A stretch of DNA of 64,000 nt from Pontederia crassipes (GCA_030549335.1 CM060187.1:56936203-57000202); one strand, 5' to 3'; numbered from the stretch's first letter, positions 1 to 12,790 are shown. Numbers and translations: made by a program. The notes: generated from the letters alone by a model not told the origin.

Positions 1-553
1 CTTCCACAATGGGAACTCAATGGACAGGGATTTGAAAGATTGGAGCTCCAACTCTCTCAGAGATGATTACTCTGGTAGTTTTGAGTCTGTCTTCAGAGAC
101 CCTCCCAAAGGCGCTGATACAAAGAAGTCTAGAAGGTGGGGGAGGTCGTGGAACATTTGGGGTTTCATACATCGTAGACATGGCAGCAGAGGAGGAGCCA
201 ATGTGGTTGATAGATCCTTCTCAGAGTCCTGGCCTGATTTACGGACTCAGGCATATAATGGTAAGTTTATGCGGAGCAACAGTAATGCAAGTTCAAGGAG
301 CTCTTATAGTATTAATGGAGGGTTTGGGGGCATGCGGAGGATGGGTTCAGAGACGAAGGGAAATGGTAATAAGAAGGGGGAATTTGTATTAAAGAGAAAT
401 AGAAGCACAAGGTATTCTCCAAGTCATGTTGATAATGGCATGCTGCGATTTTACTTGACACCGATGCAGAACGGCAGAAGGAAGGGAAATTCAATTAACG
501 GAAGGCATATCAGTTCACAGTACTTCACTAGGAGCATGCTAGGCTTGTATTGA
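1..553 (+). CDS. OCTOPUS-like protein (DUF740 family), C-terminal 183 residues, 5'-partial
   Basis: The reading frame is open from base 2 and ends at the TGA at 551-553, so the window holds only the last 183 codons of a gene that starts outside it. The frame is rich in Ser, Arg, Gly and Asn. It contains a basic Trp-rich stretch (KKSRRWGRSWNIWGFIHRR) and ends with the block RSTRYSPSHVDNGMLRFYLTP. These conserved blocks are as I recall them from the C-terminus of plant OCTOPUS and OCTOPUS-like proteins, which are polar plasma-membrane proteins acting in phloem (protophloem) differentiation. No intron is visible in this part. The ATG at 20 is internal, because the frame continues upstream without a stop. 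The family assignment rests on motif recognition and is fairly secure; which paralogue it is cannot be said. Confidence 0.75.
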   Translation, partial: FHNGNSMDRDLKDWSSNSLRDDYSGSFESVFRDPPKGADTKKSRRWGRSWNIWGFIHRRHGSRGGANVVDRSFSESWPDLRTQAYNGKFMRSNSNASSRSSYSINGGFGGMRRMGSETKGNGNKKGEFVLKRNRSTRYSPSHVDNGMLRFYLTPMQNGRRKGNSINGRHISSQYFTRSMLGLY

Positions 554-1981
554 GTCTTATCTACTTCCTTATATCAGGTTCCTTGTGAAAAAGTACCCCT
601 CTTTGTTTCTTAATGTGGTGAAGATCATGATAGCACATAATATATAATTTTTTGGGGGGCCTTCACATTAAAAATCATCTTTTCCTAACTCAGTTCGTAC
701 AATGAAATCCAATTAGATAGAGATGCTGAAGATCTTTTATTGTTGAAGCTCAATATGGATACCAGAACTCATTTTGATCAGTTGACTGGAAGTAAGAAGC
801 CTGGTTAACTAAAAAGCGTATTGCCATTCCATAACTGGATAAACTTTAATATGCAAAATGAAAGTTGCATCATATATGTTATCAATGGATATGAAGGCAA
901 TAGTTAACTTACCTTGATTGTTGACTAGGATGAACCTTATAACTTTTGAGATATCATAATTTCTCATGATATACTGTGTTATCCCCGCGTATCTTGTGAA
1001 CCTTTTTATTTCTTATGCGTCCAGTTTGCTATATTTACATAAGTTTGAACATTCTTCATAGGTGACAGACAAGTTTGAATTAAGCTACTACTCTCTTTCG
1101 TGCTTTTTTCACTGTAATCTATCAGTTTTGAATATTGACAAGTTTCATTGTAAAATGTTTATGTAGATTGCCTGCCTCAAATCTCCGAAACCATTTTGAA
1201 CTCTCCCTTTATTGACTCGTATTGAGAGTCAATTTGTAAAACCTCCCTGATTTCTTTTATCATTTAAAGTTTGAACTCTTGAATATTTAATGCGATACTG
1301 CATTTTTTTTGCACTTTTTGACGTATGAAGTTGCTTGTATGTTTCAGGGAAATAATGTGTCATTATTTGAAGCATCATCAAGCTGTTCAGAATGTGAACA
1401 AGCATCTGCAATATCTTTAAATTTTTCCATAGATGCAAATATTGGCTTCATCTTCTTGTCAGCTCCGACCAGTGTCACTTTCAACAAACATCTTGAGTAT
1501 GTGGCTACTGCGTATCCTGCTTCTTTTTATTTTCTCTAAGATAGGTCCACCAAAAAGACTGATGGAAGAGGTAGCATGGATTGATGGGCATCTGTTGGTC
1601 TTGAGAAACCCTTCTGAGTTTGGAGCTCAGCAACTCATTCCAAACATTTGAATCAACCTTACACTGGTCAAAATGTGTAACTGTAGAATTGTGCATCTCT
1701 GTTAACAAAGAAAACATGAGATATCCTAGCTTTTGAGGTTTCGTAATCAGACTTCAACCTTGTTTTGGCACTTGCTCTACTTTCTGCACAAACATCCATG
1801 ATCAACTAGGAAATTGACAATTGAGAAGAGTCGATGTTCTCTTTGTTTAAAAAAAAGTCATGTTCTCTCTTTAGTCGCAAAAGAATGATACCAAACTAAA
1901 ATGATGTGAACTCAATGTTTCTTTTTCTATGATTTTCTGCAGGTACTCATTGAGAAGATCCTACACGGGGCATGATTGTTT

Positions 1982-2092
1982 AGGATAATCTTTTTCGGCA
2001 GTCCATGTATACTTGATGAGAAGCGAAGTTGAAGCCAAGGATAATCTTTTTCGGTAGTCCATGTATACTTGATGAGAAGCGAAGTTGAAGCC
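1982..2092 (+). repeat. Tandem duplication, 56-bp period
   Basis: A segment beginning AGGATAATCTTTTTCGG is present twice in direct tandem (1982-2036 and 2038-2092). The only difference I see is one C/T change (CGGCAGTCC versus CGGTAGTCC). It looks like a recent local duplication with no coding content. Confidence 0.9.
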
Positions 2093-3318
2093 ATTTATAG
2101 AGAAGAAGTTGGGAAATTCCATGATAAATACCCGGACTGTGAAAGTGCATTAATTACGGCAATCCCACCAACAGATAAAGAACCAGCGTTATTGATTCAC
2201 TCTTACTGAACTCAAACTTCCAAATTTCAGTTAGTTCCAGGTTGAGAGTTGATATTAATATTCAGTTCACAAATAGATTGCATATGCTTCACGCCAAAGC
2301 CCTAGTATTTGCCTAATTCTGTTGCAGTGTATGTTGCATTTATTATCTTAATGACTGATGTACTCTTGATCTGAACTGAATGGATTGACTTCCATGCAAA
2401 ATGAGAATAGTTGGCTATGTTTCTATTTTATATATTTGACTTGTAAATAATAACTCCCTTCTGTACTTGACCTTGGTTAATAGTTTATGACTATTTGATA
2501 GTGAAACGATATAAACTTTTGCAGCTTTACAACTCGATTTCAAGACCTCAGCAGCAAGAATGTAGTGTTTAATGCTTAAGATGATGATTTTGAGCGGACC
2601 TCTATTTTCTTGTCGGTTCTCAAAAAGATGTAGGAGGATACAGAAATGTTTGATCGTAAATGCTATCTTCTACAACGCCATCTTCAGATGATATGTACTG
2701 AGACATAGCGTTTGTGCACATGGTCTTCTACTCTTCGGTCTTCTGCCACTGACGCAGTTCGTACTAACTTGTCATTTACTTTGGGATTAATTATCACTCG
2801 GTAATTATTGAGGAAATGCTGCTACCAGCATCGATCCTGCAGAAGTGCAACCAGAGTTCTGCAGCCTTCCAGTGTTGATGACGAAGTGATGTCTGATATC
2901 GTGCTTACCCAAGCATGGTAGCTGCGGACTTGCAATGTGAGTTGGGTATCTCCAGTTGGCGTGTATTAAATTAGTTAAGTGATTGCGGTGGTGACCAAGT
3001 GAGAATTTGATGCGAAGTATGCAGAGAAATGACAATATGCCTGATTCCTTCCTTGGTATCAATTTCTTCAGTTCTGAATGGTCTTGCTACTGGTGTCAGA
3101 CATGAAGCTTTTATCTTTGACAGTTGCACTGCTTTTTAAGTTGTGTTTGCGACATGATTCAGTACGTCCGAATGTTGGGGAAAACAACGTATCGATCGTT
3201 GATGCCACAAACTGTTTATCATTTGTCTTTGCCATTATTTGTAATGTACAGGCGTGAATTCTTCCTGTCTCTCTCTCTATCTATCTAATGCACTGGCGTG
3301 AATTCTCAGTTATTCCAT

Positions 3319-3320
<2 letters not shown>

Positions 3321-3360
<40 letters not shown>

Positions 3361-3445
3361 GAGTCACAGGATTGTGATGGCAACTCATCAAGTGCGGCTG
3401 GAGCCCATCATACATACCATGCAGTTTTGTATCTTTCATCTCAAT

Positions 3446-3492
<47 letters not shown>

Positions 3493-3583
3493 GAGTCACA
3501 GGATCGTGATGGCAACTCATCAAGTGCGGCTGGAGCCCATCATACATACCATGCAGTTTTGTATCTTTCATCTCAATAAAAAA
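3321..3583 (+). repeat. Tandem duplication of about 130 bp, each unit headed by a (TC)n microsatellite
   Basis: Unit 1 (3321-3450) is a (TC)19 run followed by ACGAGTCACAGG and about 80 further bases ending in an AATAAAAA tract. Unit 2 (3451-3583) is a (TC)20 run followed by the same unique sequence, with one visible T/C difference. The microsatellite is part of the duplicated unit, so replication slippage or unequal exchange through the TC tract is a natural mechanism. The open frames running through it on both strands are repeat artefacts. Confidence 0.9.
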
Positions 3584-4167
3584 TTCCTCTCCTGGGAGGG
3601 AACCCGAATATCCCAGTGGTTCTCACTTCCACAGTGTTGAGGCTCAACGAGTTCATGGACGGAACCGGTAATGGAGTTGTAAGCTGCTCCGGTCACTTCT
3701 GCTGTAATGTTCTCCCATGTTTCCACGTGCAGATGAGCTATTATGCGTTTGATTGAAGGATAAATTTGATTAGAATAAAATAATTAAATATAATATTTTG
3801 TAAAATTGAATATATTCTTATTCTCCTTAATGTTTGATTTCAAAAGAATACATTTTAAATTATAATATGTGGTTAAAAATGAAATATGAAATGACAAAAT
3901 AAAAATATAATAATATGTGGTTAAAAATGAAAAAATTGAAAGACGAATGTTTTTACTATTTAGAAGAATAAATGTACTTTTACTAATATGACTTCTCCAT
4001 ATGTGACCAAATAATTCAATTCTAGCTGAATATTTTTCTAAATATTGAAATAATATTTTAGTGTTTATTTAAGAAACAAAGGATCTCTTCTTGTTTGGAT
4101 TGGTAATAAGAGCAGGATTAAGCTTTTATTTTTTATTTCTTTTTGCCAAACACCTCTATTTTTACGT

Positions 4168-7100
4168 TGAAGGTTTAGAGATGGAAAAACGGGTCGTGTC
4201 GTGCAAAATAAATCGTTTTCGACCCCGACACGGTCTAGGCCCGACCTGATCGGGCCGGTCGGGTCGAGTCGGACGGCCCATTATTTTTTCAATTTCAAAA
4301 TTTTAAATAATAAAATAAATTTAATTATTAAATTATTATAGAATAGAGTATAATGAGTATTATTATTTATTCTATAATATACAATTGATAATAACTATAT
4401 AGTTAAAATTTCAAATACATTAAGTCCTTAATTTATAATTATTAAGTAAATAAATTTGTAAAATGATTAATTGAGATTTGAGTAATAACTAATAAGTTAT
4501 AACTTTATATATAAAAGTAATTGGTAAGTATTTAATAAATATATATTAGTAATTAATTGTATTCTAGTATTCTACCCAAAGTGAGAGTGAGAGTTTGAGA
4601 GAGAGAATATAATATATAGTACATTAGTACTATTGTACTACATTATATATAATTTATTGTATAATGCATAAGTAGTATAGATAATTAGGTACTTAGGTAG
4701 TATACTACTATACTATAGATAATTAAGTACTAATTTATTATATAGTAAAAATAGTAATGGACACCGAGATTAACGTGATTCGGCTATTTTAGCCTACGTC
4801 CACGTGAGTTTTAATGTTTTATTATTATTGATTATTATGAAATAATCAATAAATACAAAATTACAAAAAATTAAAAATTACATCTTGTACAAACAATTAT
4901 TTTATGAAGAATTATAAGCAGAGGAGACATATGTTTCATCATCATCTTCTATGTATGATAATATGGATTCCTGACCTTGTGTTCGAGTATTTGCATCAAA
5001 CCAATCTTTTAATAATATACAAACCTTCATCGACTTAGAGCTCATTCTATTTCTTCTTTCGTCCAAAATTCTGGAACCTGCAGAAAAACATTGTTCTGAT
5101 GCCACTGTAGACATCGGAACAGCTAAAAGATCTCGAGCTAAGACAGAGAGAATTGGATATGTACGACCATTTAATCTCCACCAGGTCAAGTCATCGATTT
5201 CACTATCACATTCATTTGGACGTGATAAGTAATCTTGCAGTTCATTATACAAAGGGACAACTGAATTGAATGAACCTTCATTCGAGCCTCTTGATGTGCT
5301 CCCCCCTAATAGAGGACATGAATCTAGAAAATGATATATTATTGGAAGGTCTGTGTGCTATTGGTGGACGTGATGAAGATGCTTGCTCTCTACGTACACT
5401 AAATTTTGTTTCATAAATATTATATAAGTTATTTATTATATTTTCGTAATCATGATATGGATTAATAAAACCGTCAATTTGCAATTTTGGATGACTTCTT
5501 ATATATTGTTCGAGAAAATAATTCTTAATTTCTCTAGTGTACCATTTAGGACCGGATTCTTTAAATATATGATCCATCATCATTGCTAAAATTCCTATGA
5601 GAGACAAATTATTCTAATATTCTAAAAATTTTGATTCCATCAAATAAATTATTTCAGAAAAATCATTTGATAATTCACATTTTTCATTAAATGAACTTGT
5701 CATTTCATGAAGTTGATTAATTATTAAATGTGAAGTAGGAGAATAAATGACAGATAACTCTAAAGTAGCATTATAAAAAATTTGTAACAATTCCATAACT
5801 GCATTAGCAACATCCCATTCTGAATCAGTAATTCGAGCTGCTGGACATTGCATCACAGTTAAAATATAATTATCAAGTGCATGTCTAAATGAAATGCATA
5901 ATTTAAGCATGTCGTAAGTACTATTCCATCTTGTAGACACATCAGTGTTTAATTTTCTATAAGGAATATTATAACGATGACAAATTTCTTTAAATGTTTG
6001 TCTCCTAGGTCCAGAGTGACGTAGATTTATAATAACTACTCTAAGAGTTTCAAGTACTCTAACAACTACTTTTAATCCTTTTTTAACACACAAATTAATA
6101 ATATGACATGCACATATTTGATGAAAAAAGAATTCCATTTAAAGGAGGATTTAATTTTTGAATTAAAAATTGTACAACAGAATTATTAGCACTTGCATTG
6201 TAAAGAGTAAGACATAAAATTTTCTCTTTAAGATCATATTCGTTAATTACTTTTTCTATCACATTGGCAATTTGCAAACCATTATGAGAATGCTCAATTT
6301 CTTTAAATGCAATAATTCTTTTCTGCACTACTCAATTTGTATCAATTCAAAGAACTGTAACACATAAAAAACCATCACCATTTAAAGAAGTCCATATGTC
6401 ACTAGTCAAACTATACATGAATTTAGAATCTAAAAATAATTAATTAGTTCATTTTTCTTCTTACGATATAATTTAATCGAATATTCTTTAACAATTTTTC
6501 TACTAACATTTCGAAAGGCACCTTGTACATAATTTTGTTGATAATATAAAAATTTTTCATCTTCAGCAAATGTGTAAGACATTTCTGCATGTATAACATA
6601 TCTTGCTAAACCTTCACTCATATTTTTTTAATTATAAGCAAATAAAGAACTCCCGTCAGTACCACGACCGAGTGCAACTAGTTGAGTCTGTTGCAGTAAT
6701 TGACCCGCTAAAAATTGTTCCCTAGTAGTTATAGGATGCGATTCTAAATGTCGTTTTAAATAACCTGTGCCCGAAGAAGAAGCGGCAGCATAACTAGCCT
6801 TGCAAATTTTACAAATAGCTTTATCTTTTTTTTGGATCATTTTTATCTATAATTTTTTCAAAATAATTTCAAACTTCACTAGTTAACTTTGATGTTCTTT
6901 TTTTATCTATTATCTCACCTTGCGCGGGAGCATCTGAGCTTGACGGACCTGGAGGTGTCGCTGTCGCAGTTGCACAATCTCCTTCGGAACCTGCAGAACT
7001 TGAAACAATATTAAGATTAAGAATGATAGGAAGATTAACATATGTAGTTGGAGTAATTAGGCAGTTAGTTGATGGCGTCACAGTTTCCATATAACCCGAC

Positions 7101-8021
7101 GAATCATCACTTAATTGTGCTGATAAAGAATTAGAATCACCACTACTATTAATATTATATGGTGCACCATATGGATATATAGGTAGTGGTCCATAGGGTG
7201 AATAAGCAGCAAAATCACCATATAGACGAAAGGGATCTCACGGGTCCATTATGCAGTTATATATAAGAAATTAAGAGTGAATAATAATATAAAAATACTA
7301 CTAAATAAATATTACAATATAAATATAAATTAAAAGTGAGAGAGTTTGAGAGCAGAGCACGAATGAAGAGAAGAAAAATGCAGAAAGACTCAGTCGAGAG
7401 AGGCAGAGAGAGTCACAAAAAGCACTATGGAAGATTGAAAGACTTGAAAGTAGAGAAATTTTCGAGTGGAGAACGAATGAAATCGGTTATGCCTTTTATA
7501 GGCGGAGGAATGAAATAAAAATACTCCAATACGGCCCGTGTTGAACTTAACACGGTCCGTGTTAAACCTTTTGATCGCGTAGCCCGTGTTTGTGTTGTCA
7601 AATCACGAATTTCATTTAAAAATAAAAAAATGGGTTGTGTGTGATCAGCGCGGCCGTGTTGAAGTTTCAAATGATCGTGGACCGTTGTCCTCTTCTTAAC
7701 ACGGACCGTGTTAGAGCACACATGGTCCGTGTTGGAGTATCGATGCGTCCCGTCATCAAAGTGCGCGGACCGTGCTTGTATTACACAGTCCGTATTTGAA
7801 CGTTGAAAAAATAACTCGTGCCAAAATGGACCGTGTCGTGCTGGCTCCGTGTTCACCGTGCCCGGATCGTATCGTGTCAACAGTGTGGATGGCCGACTCG
7901 GTACAGTATGGCACGATATGATCTATTTTTTGTGCTCGGGCCGTGTTCGTATCGGACTTTAGGCGGGCCGACGGCATGCCGGATCGTGCGGCTCGTCCGA
8001 AATTCCATCTTTATCAAGGTT
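4168..8021 (-). mobile_element. hAT-superfamily DNA transposon, degenerate, with 8-bp target site duplication
   Basis: The ends are imperfect inverted repeats: TAGAGATGGAAAAACGGG at 4176 faces TAAAGATGGAATTTCGGA (reverse complement of the end at 8013). The flanks are TGAAGGTT (4168-4175) and TCAAGGTT (8014-8021), an 8-bp duplication matching at 7 of 8 positions, which is the hAT signature. GC-rich subterminal zones with repeated ACGG(T/A)CCGTGTT-type words lie just inside the ends, most clearly at 7530-7990; such repeats bind transposase in Ac-type elements. The interior is very AT-rich and carries a broken minus-strand transposase gene. The element body is 3,838 bp. The right end lies only about 380 bp before the LEA start codon. 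Confidence 0.9.
4902..7251 (-). pseudogene. hAT transposase pseudogene (BED zinc finger to C-terminal dimerisation domain)
   Basis: The frames are collinear but interrupted. From the 5' side they are: a Tyr/Pro/Ser-rich N-terminus starting near 7251; a BED-type zinc finger (6628-6840, with CKICKASY and the pair in YLKRHLESH); a central transposase region (5614-6621) with the motif LNTDVSTRWNSTYDML; and the hAT C-terminal dimerisation domain (4902-5252, with PMSTVASEQCFSAGSRILD). An intact gene would encode one protein of roughly 650-700 residues. Here it is split by several frameshifts and stops. At least two stops look like single transitions: a TGA at codon 4 after ATG-GAC-CCG, where CGA is expected, and a TGA near 6869 where the BED domain normally has Trp. 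A frame change lies in the A-tract just before the zinc finger. It cannot make active transposase. Confidence 0.85.
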
Positions 8022-8133
8022 CCACTGCAATGATAATGGAGTTAAAAAAATGTGGAGCAACTTTAAATTATTTTTTTGACCCCAAAGGCATCCAAATAAT
8101 GTGAACCTAATCAAGCACCGCCATCTACTTAAT

Positions 8134-8140
8134 ACGTGTC
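8134..8140 (+). promoter_or_regulatory. Candidate ABA-responsive element (ACGTGTC)
   Basis: ACGTGTC lies about 250 bp upstream of the LEA start codon. It matches the ABRE consensus ACGTGKC bound by bZIP factors of the ABF/ABI5 group and is expected in seed and dehydration-induced LEA promoters. The match is exact, but a 7-mer can occur by chance and its function is inferred from the neighbouring gene. Confidence 0.5.
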
Positions 8141-8392
8141 CAGTCCATATGCATTCTTCCTGCGTCCTCGATTTTGAATGGACGAGGAGGCGTAGACGAC
8201 TCTTTCGTCTTTCCCACAGCCACATCTATGTTTTGTGCATCATTTGCGCAAGCAAGATGATGCAGTTCTCGCGTGGCAGCCGCAGAGCACCTGTTGCGCA
8301 CCACGCGTCAGTCACCCATCGCGTTCTCAATGCTTAGCTGCTCCATTTAATGCTCCCCATGGCAAAGGCTCGGAAGCAACATATGTGAGACG

Positions 8393-8686
8393 ATGGATCA
8401 AAAGCAATATGCGACGCAGGAGCCCGGGCCGGCGAACGAAGGGGAGCAGTGGCAGCAGCGTCGGCCGGAGGAGGAGGTGCAGCTGCCGTCGGAGAGCAGC
8501 CCCTACGTGCAGTACAAGGATACGGAGGACTACAAGATGCGGGCCTACGGCACTCAAGGCCACCAGACCCCCGTCGACCTGCCTCACGGCGGCGTCGGCA
8601 CCGACGCGCCGACGCTCTCCGGCAGCGGCCTCTCCGAGAACCAAGTTCGGGCCACAGACGCCATGAACCGCCAAGGCGTCCCATAA
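8393..8686 (+). CDS. Small late embryogenesis abundant protein (LEA_6 / LEA18-type)
   Basis: An intronless 97-residue frame with a highly hydrophilic, Gly/Pro/Gln/Glu-rich product. Recognisable family blocks are SSPYVQYKDTEDYKMRAYGT, GHQTPVDLPHGG, TDAPTLSGSGLS and the C-terminus AMNRQGVP, matching small plant LEA proteins annotated as LEA18 (Pfam LEA_6). Such proteins are intrinsically disordered and accumulate in maturing seeds and under dehydration. No signal peptide or membrane segment is visible, so a cytosolic or nuclear location is expected. The ATG at 8393 is chosen because the family blocks begin shortly after it. An ACGTGTC element lies upstream (8134-8140) and a plain AATAAA at 8738-8743 could serve polyadenylation. 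A hAT insertion ends at 8013 and therefore defines the distal promoter. The exon is GC-rich, unlike its surroundings. Confidence 0.85.
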   Translation: MDQKQYATQEPGPANEGEQWQQRRPEEEVQLPSESSPYVQYKDTEDYKMRAYGTQGHQTPVDLPHGGVGTDAPTLSGSGLSENQVRATDAMNRQGVP

Positions 8687-8743
8687 TAACAATAATCACC
8701 TATAGAATGTATTCTACGTCGTCTGTGTACAATGCAGAAATAA

Positions 8744-11700
8744 AGTCTGTCCTTCAACTGTGCTCTGGCCCTCAAGTTGTTATCTTCCTGCATGCAAAGT
8801 TTTCGATCAGACCTTTCAAGTTTCAATTCTTTTTCCTTTGCCTTTTGATTTCAGCATTGATTAGGTTGTTTGTCATTCACGTAATAGATCTCATCTTTTT
8901 ACTGTAGTTTGTTCTTTTTTTTTTTTGGCTATGAAATTAAGTAGCTCTATTTGATATTTTCCCTTGGAACTCGCAGTTAAATTTTCATTTTCTCAATAAA
9001 CCAATTAAAGAAATCCAAAATATTACAAAACAAAAAATGGATCTTTTTTATTGTTTTCTTTTGGATATATCTTGGCCAAAGCGCATACGCTTTATTAGAA
9101 GACGAGGGACGATATACGCAAATGCTAGCAATCCTTTTATGAGTAGTCCTTGTGGTCTTTTTTTTTTTTTTGGTATGATTCGAACTTGCAAATACTATAT
9201 TTTTATTGTTTTATTTTACATTTTGAATGAAGTTGGCACTAAAACATTTCATTCATTTACGATTGATTATGGTGGGCCGTAGATGGGTTGGTCTTTTTTT
9301 GTCCGAAAAGAGCAAGGCCCAGATTCATATATGGTTGCTTGTGGACAATGTTTGCGTATGCCAATTCTAATTTTTAAAATTTAATGATGAAAATTGTTTG
9401 GTATTTTTATTTTCGAACAAAATTTGGAGATCCAAGAATTAATTTCATGGAATTTAAACATTCGATTGTTAATACAGTTTGTTTTCTACAAGTTTTTTTT
9501 TGTTTTTATTTTATTTCTTCTAATTATTACATCCTGGACTTGGCCTTACGGTGAAGGCTTGTTTACTGTTTTGCTAAGTGAAGAATTTCTAAGAATGATT
9601 AAAAGTCATGCAAAGTCCTTATCAATAATGAGTAATCAGCATCCGCATTGAAGAGAGTCGTAATTTTTTAATTTCACTTTTCACACTTATTCTTTACATT
9701 TTTATTCAAATAAATTATAAAACATATTAAATAAATTATAATTAAATAAATTATAAAAAAAACATTAGTTAATTAGTATGAATATTTATTATCATATTTT
9801 AAGAAATATATTAATTATTTTATAAACTTTAATTTTACATGAAGTTAAAAATAATTTATATACTTAAATATATTTTTTGTGATTAGAGGTATATTGGTAA
9901 AAATTATATATTAACTCATAAATTTTATTTTTTTGTAAACAACTAATATAAATTGCTAGATAGATTATTTATGCATACTAAACATGATAATATATCCCTT
10001 AATTTACAAACTTTCATTGATATATTTTTGAACCTACGATTGGTTTATCTGGTTCCCACGTACATCTTTTTGTTATCGACTCGAAGAAGGAAACTTCATT
10101 AAGTGATTTTACTTTAATTTTTTTTCATATTAAAATGATCAATGAACATGTAAATTATTTATTTATGATGATTGGTTCATGTAGTAAATAATTTATTTTC
10201 GCTCGCACAGTACGAATATCTCGGAAAGATTAGTTAAGAGTAATGTAAAATTATGTTTTCACTTATTTAAAAAATGAGATCATTTTGCCACCGTTGAAGT
10301 TTGAGCATTTTAATTACTTTGAAATACCGAGATGAGAATTGAAAAAGGATTAATCCCGATGTATCAAATTAATTATAATCTTGGTAAAGCATAAATTTTG
10401 TTCGATAGTCCGCGGTCAAAAAATGATATTAGTTAGTGAGCTCAGCTAATTCGATTTTACACTCAATTTGATCTTTTTAGATCGAGTGACTAATAATACA
10501 GATGAAGACGCTAATAATTATGTACAATTCATTAGTTAGAGATCGATCGAGATTAACTAATTCAACTCGATCGTTTGACTAAACAAGTTCGCTAACATTT
10601 TTTTTTGTCGTTCAAAAAATTCAAATTTAGATTTTTTATTTTAACGAGGAGAAATCATTATCACTTCACCTCAGTTGTATTGATTGGCAAAGCATAATCT
10701 ACTACAGGTGATCATTCATTTTGTTTATAGATCATCATTAGTAGTATTTTACACGTGGCATTGTTTTTTTTCTAGTGCAATACAAAATGCATTGAATTTG
10801 AGAACTAAACTTGGTAGTTGACAGAAGTGGGTTTGGTTTGGTGGGTGGGGCGTTGGCATTCTTGACCGCGTACCATATGGAAAGAAATATAACATGGTCG
10901 TCATAAAAAAATAAGTCTCCGTTTCAAGTCAGTGCACCACGTCACCCGTGGGCATGTGCCACGATCCACGTTCATCACCTACATCAATGTGCATGCTTAG
11001 CACAGAGTTGTATTATTAACAGAGTTGTATTATTCAACGTTCACATAGGTCAGTTATCCGACAACTTTTATTTTGAGAATTGCTACAGGCGACTTTGAAC
11101 TGAGTATGATGATGATTTTTTTTTATTTTCTCACGGGCGTTTGATTGAACTTAATTTGAGTAGACGTTAACTACAATTATTTTAATTCATTGGGATTTCA
11201 CAAAATTCATAAAAAAACAATTGGGTTTAATTTGGATCGGTGTTAGCTATCATTATCTTAAACCATTAGAATTTCACAAAATCTACAAAGAAATAATAAA
11301 ATAAACTAATAATTAACTATCATTAACCAATCATATAAGAAGCTAACATATCTATTATTCTCAAGTGGTCCTCTATCCATTTTATTACATTAGAGAAGCA
11401 ACTAAAAAAAATAAAATTTGATAGGCTAAACATTTATCTCATGTGCATCTGCATCATCACGAACATCTCTAAGTGCACAAGCCTCCATTCTTGTCTGTTC
11501 GATTATTTGTGAGATTCAAACACAAAAATATAAAATAGTCATGAGTATAAATACTCAGTACATAAGATATTACAATTGGATTCTTTTCATTTCGTTCGGT
11601 TCAATTTCATTCTTTTTTGTTTTGTTCTTTTTATTCTTTCTCCGCATCTTTTACTTTAAATAAATCTTAAGACATTTATATGTATTATTCTAATGCGAAT

Positions 11701-12790
11701 TCGACTTGTTTCATTATGGGCACACTTCATGCCAGGACAACAGTAGGACAATAAAGGGTTCAATAAAAAAAATGTGGGGCTTTTATTTACCCACGATAAC
11801 AACGATTAGAGTGGTGGGACTATTAATACTCACTTTCAATTTTTCTATACATTTCAATTCGACTATTTACATCTTTTTATCTGATTAATATCTTTATTAA
11901 GCATTACTAATACAAGGGTATACTAGTTTTTGCACATCATAATAATTAAAAATAAAATAACTTCTTCTATGGATCTGAACCTGGTACCATCAAACCCAAG
12001 TCAGGTTGTGTTTGAACTTGGTCCGCGTTCACCGAGACTCGAGTCAAGTTCTTGGTGTCGCATTCTCCTCTTTTTCCTAACAAAACTCGGGCCGGGTCCG
12101 AGGTGGCTAGAGCCGAGTTCGCTGATGCCATTATATTTGATGATGACATGGAACTACTTGGGTCGGATGTAAACCCAACTCGAGTCGAGTCATCAGGAAA
12201 GGAATCTGGATGTCCAAAGTCGATCATGGTAGAGCCCAAGTCGGATTGAACCAAATTCGGGTCGAGTTTACTCCGAGTCTAGGTTGAATTCGGAACAAAA
12301 TTACACCGGGTTTCAATGCTACAAATGAACCATGATTGGGTTCATCACTACGCGGGCCGAATTCCAACTGTCGGAACTCCGATGATATTTTTTTAAGACT
12401 TTGACCTATCATAACTTTTGATACAATATTTCTTTTAGCATAAAAGTTATATGAAAGAAATATTAATTTTTGATATTAGAGTCGCGACAAGAACTCGGAA
12501 GGATCCTCTTGCACTGTAGTCTAGTTTTACTTCTTTTCTCCATGTTTTTGGTTGATGTGACAACATTTTTTTCAACTAGATTGACTTTCAATTAGAGGTT
12601 ACTTGGATTGACTTTCAACTAGACGAGTGTACTGAAAGATAATATGAATTCAAGATTATAATGATATTATTAAAGATCCGATCTTTAACCTCCATAATGC
12701 TATCCAATGAAAAGGAAGTTCGTCGGAGAGGATCGTATGTGCCATCCCTCTAACGGTATCCACGCCAAGACATCAAAAAAATTTGCACAC
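8744..12790. other. AT-rich intergenic region, no supported gene
   Basis: Long AT-rich spacer. A small tandem repeat of ACAGAGTTGTATTATT is at about 11000-11037. A patch at about 11960-12340 is built of repeated GGGCCGGGT/ACTCGAGTC-like words and resembles a patch inside the solo LTR at 37800-38050, so it may be an old retroelement fragment. Sequence from about 12500 to 12790 may be internal sequence of the LTR element whose primer-binding site starts at 12791. Open frames are short and without recognisable domains. Confidence 0.5.

Larger units (their letters stand above)
554..4167. other. 3' flank of the OCTOPUS-like gene and intergenic spacer
   Basis: No supported gene. The first few hundred bases are presumably 3' UTR. 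The stretch contains two local duplications, listed separately (1982-2092 and 3321-3583), and turns strongly AT-rich after about 3760. Short open frames here (for example near 1309-1539 and 2805-3062) show no recognisable domain. Confidence 0.5.

Noticed and set aside
3281..3571. Frame encoding long Arg-Glu repeats
   Set aside because: It is a translation of (TC)n/(GA)n microsatellites in a tandem duplication.
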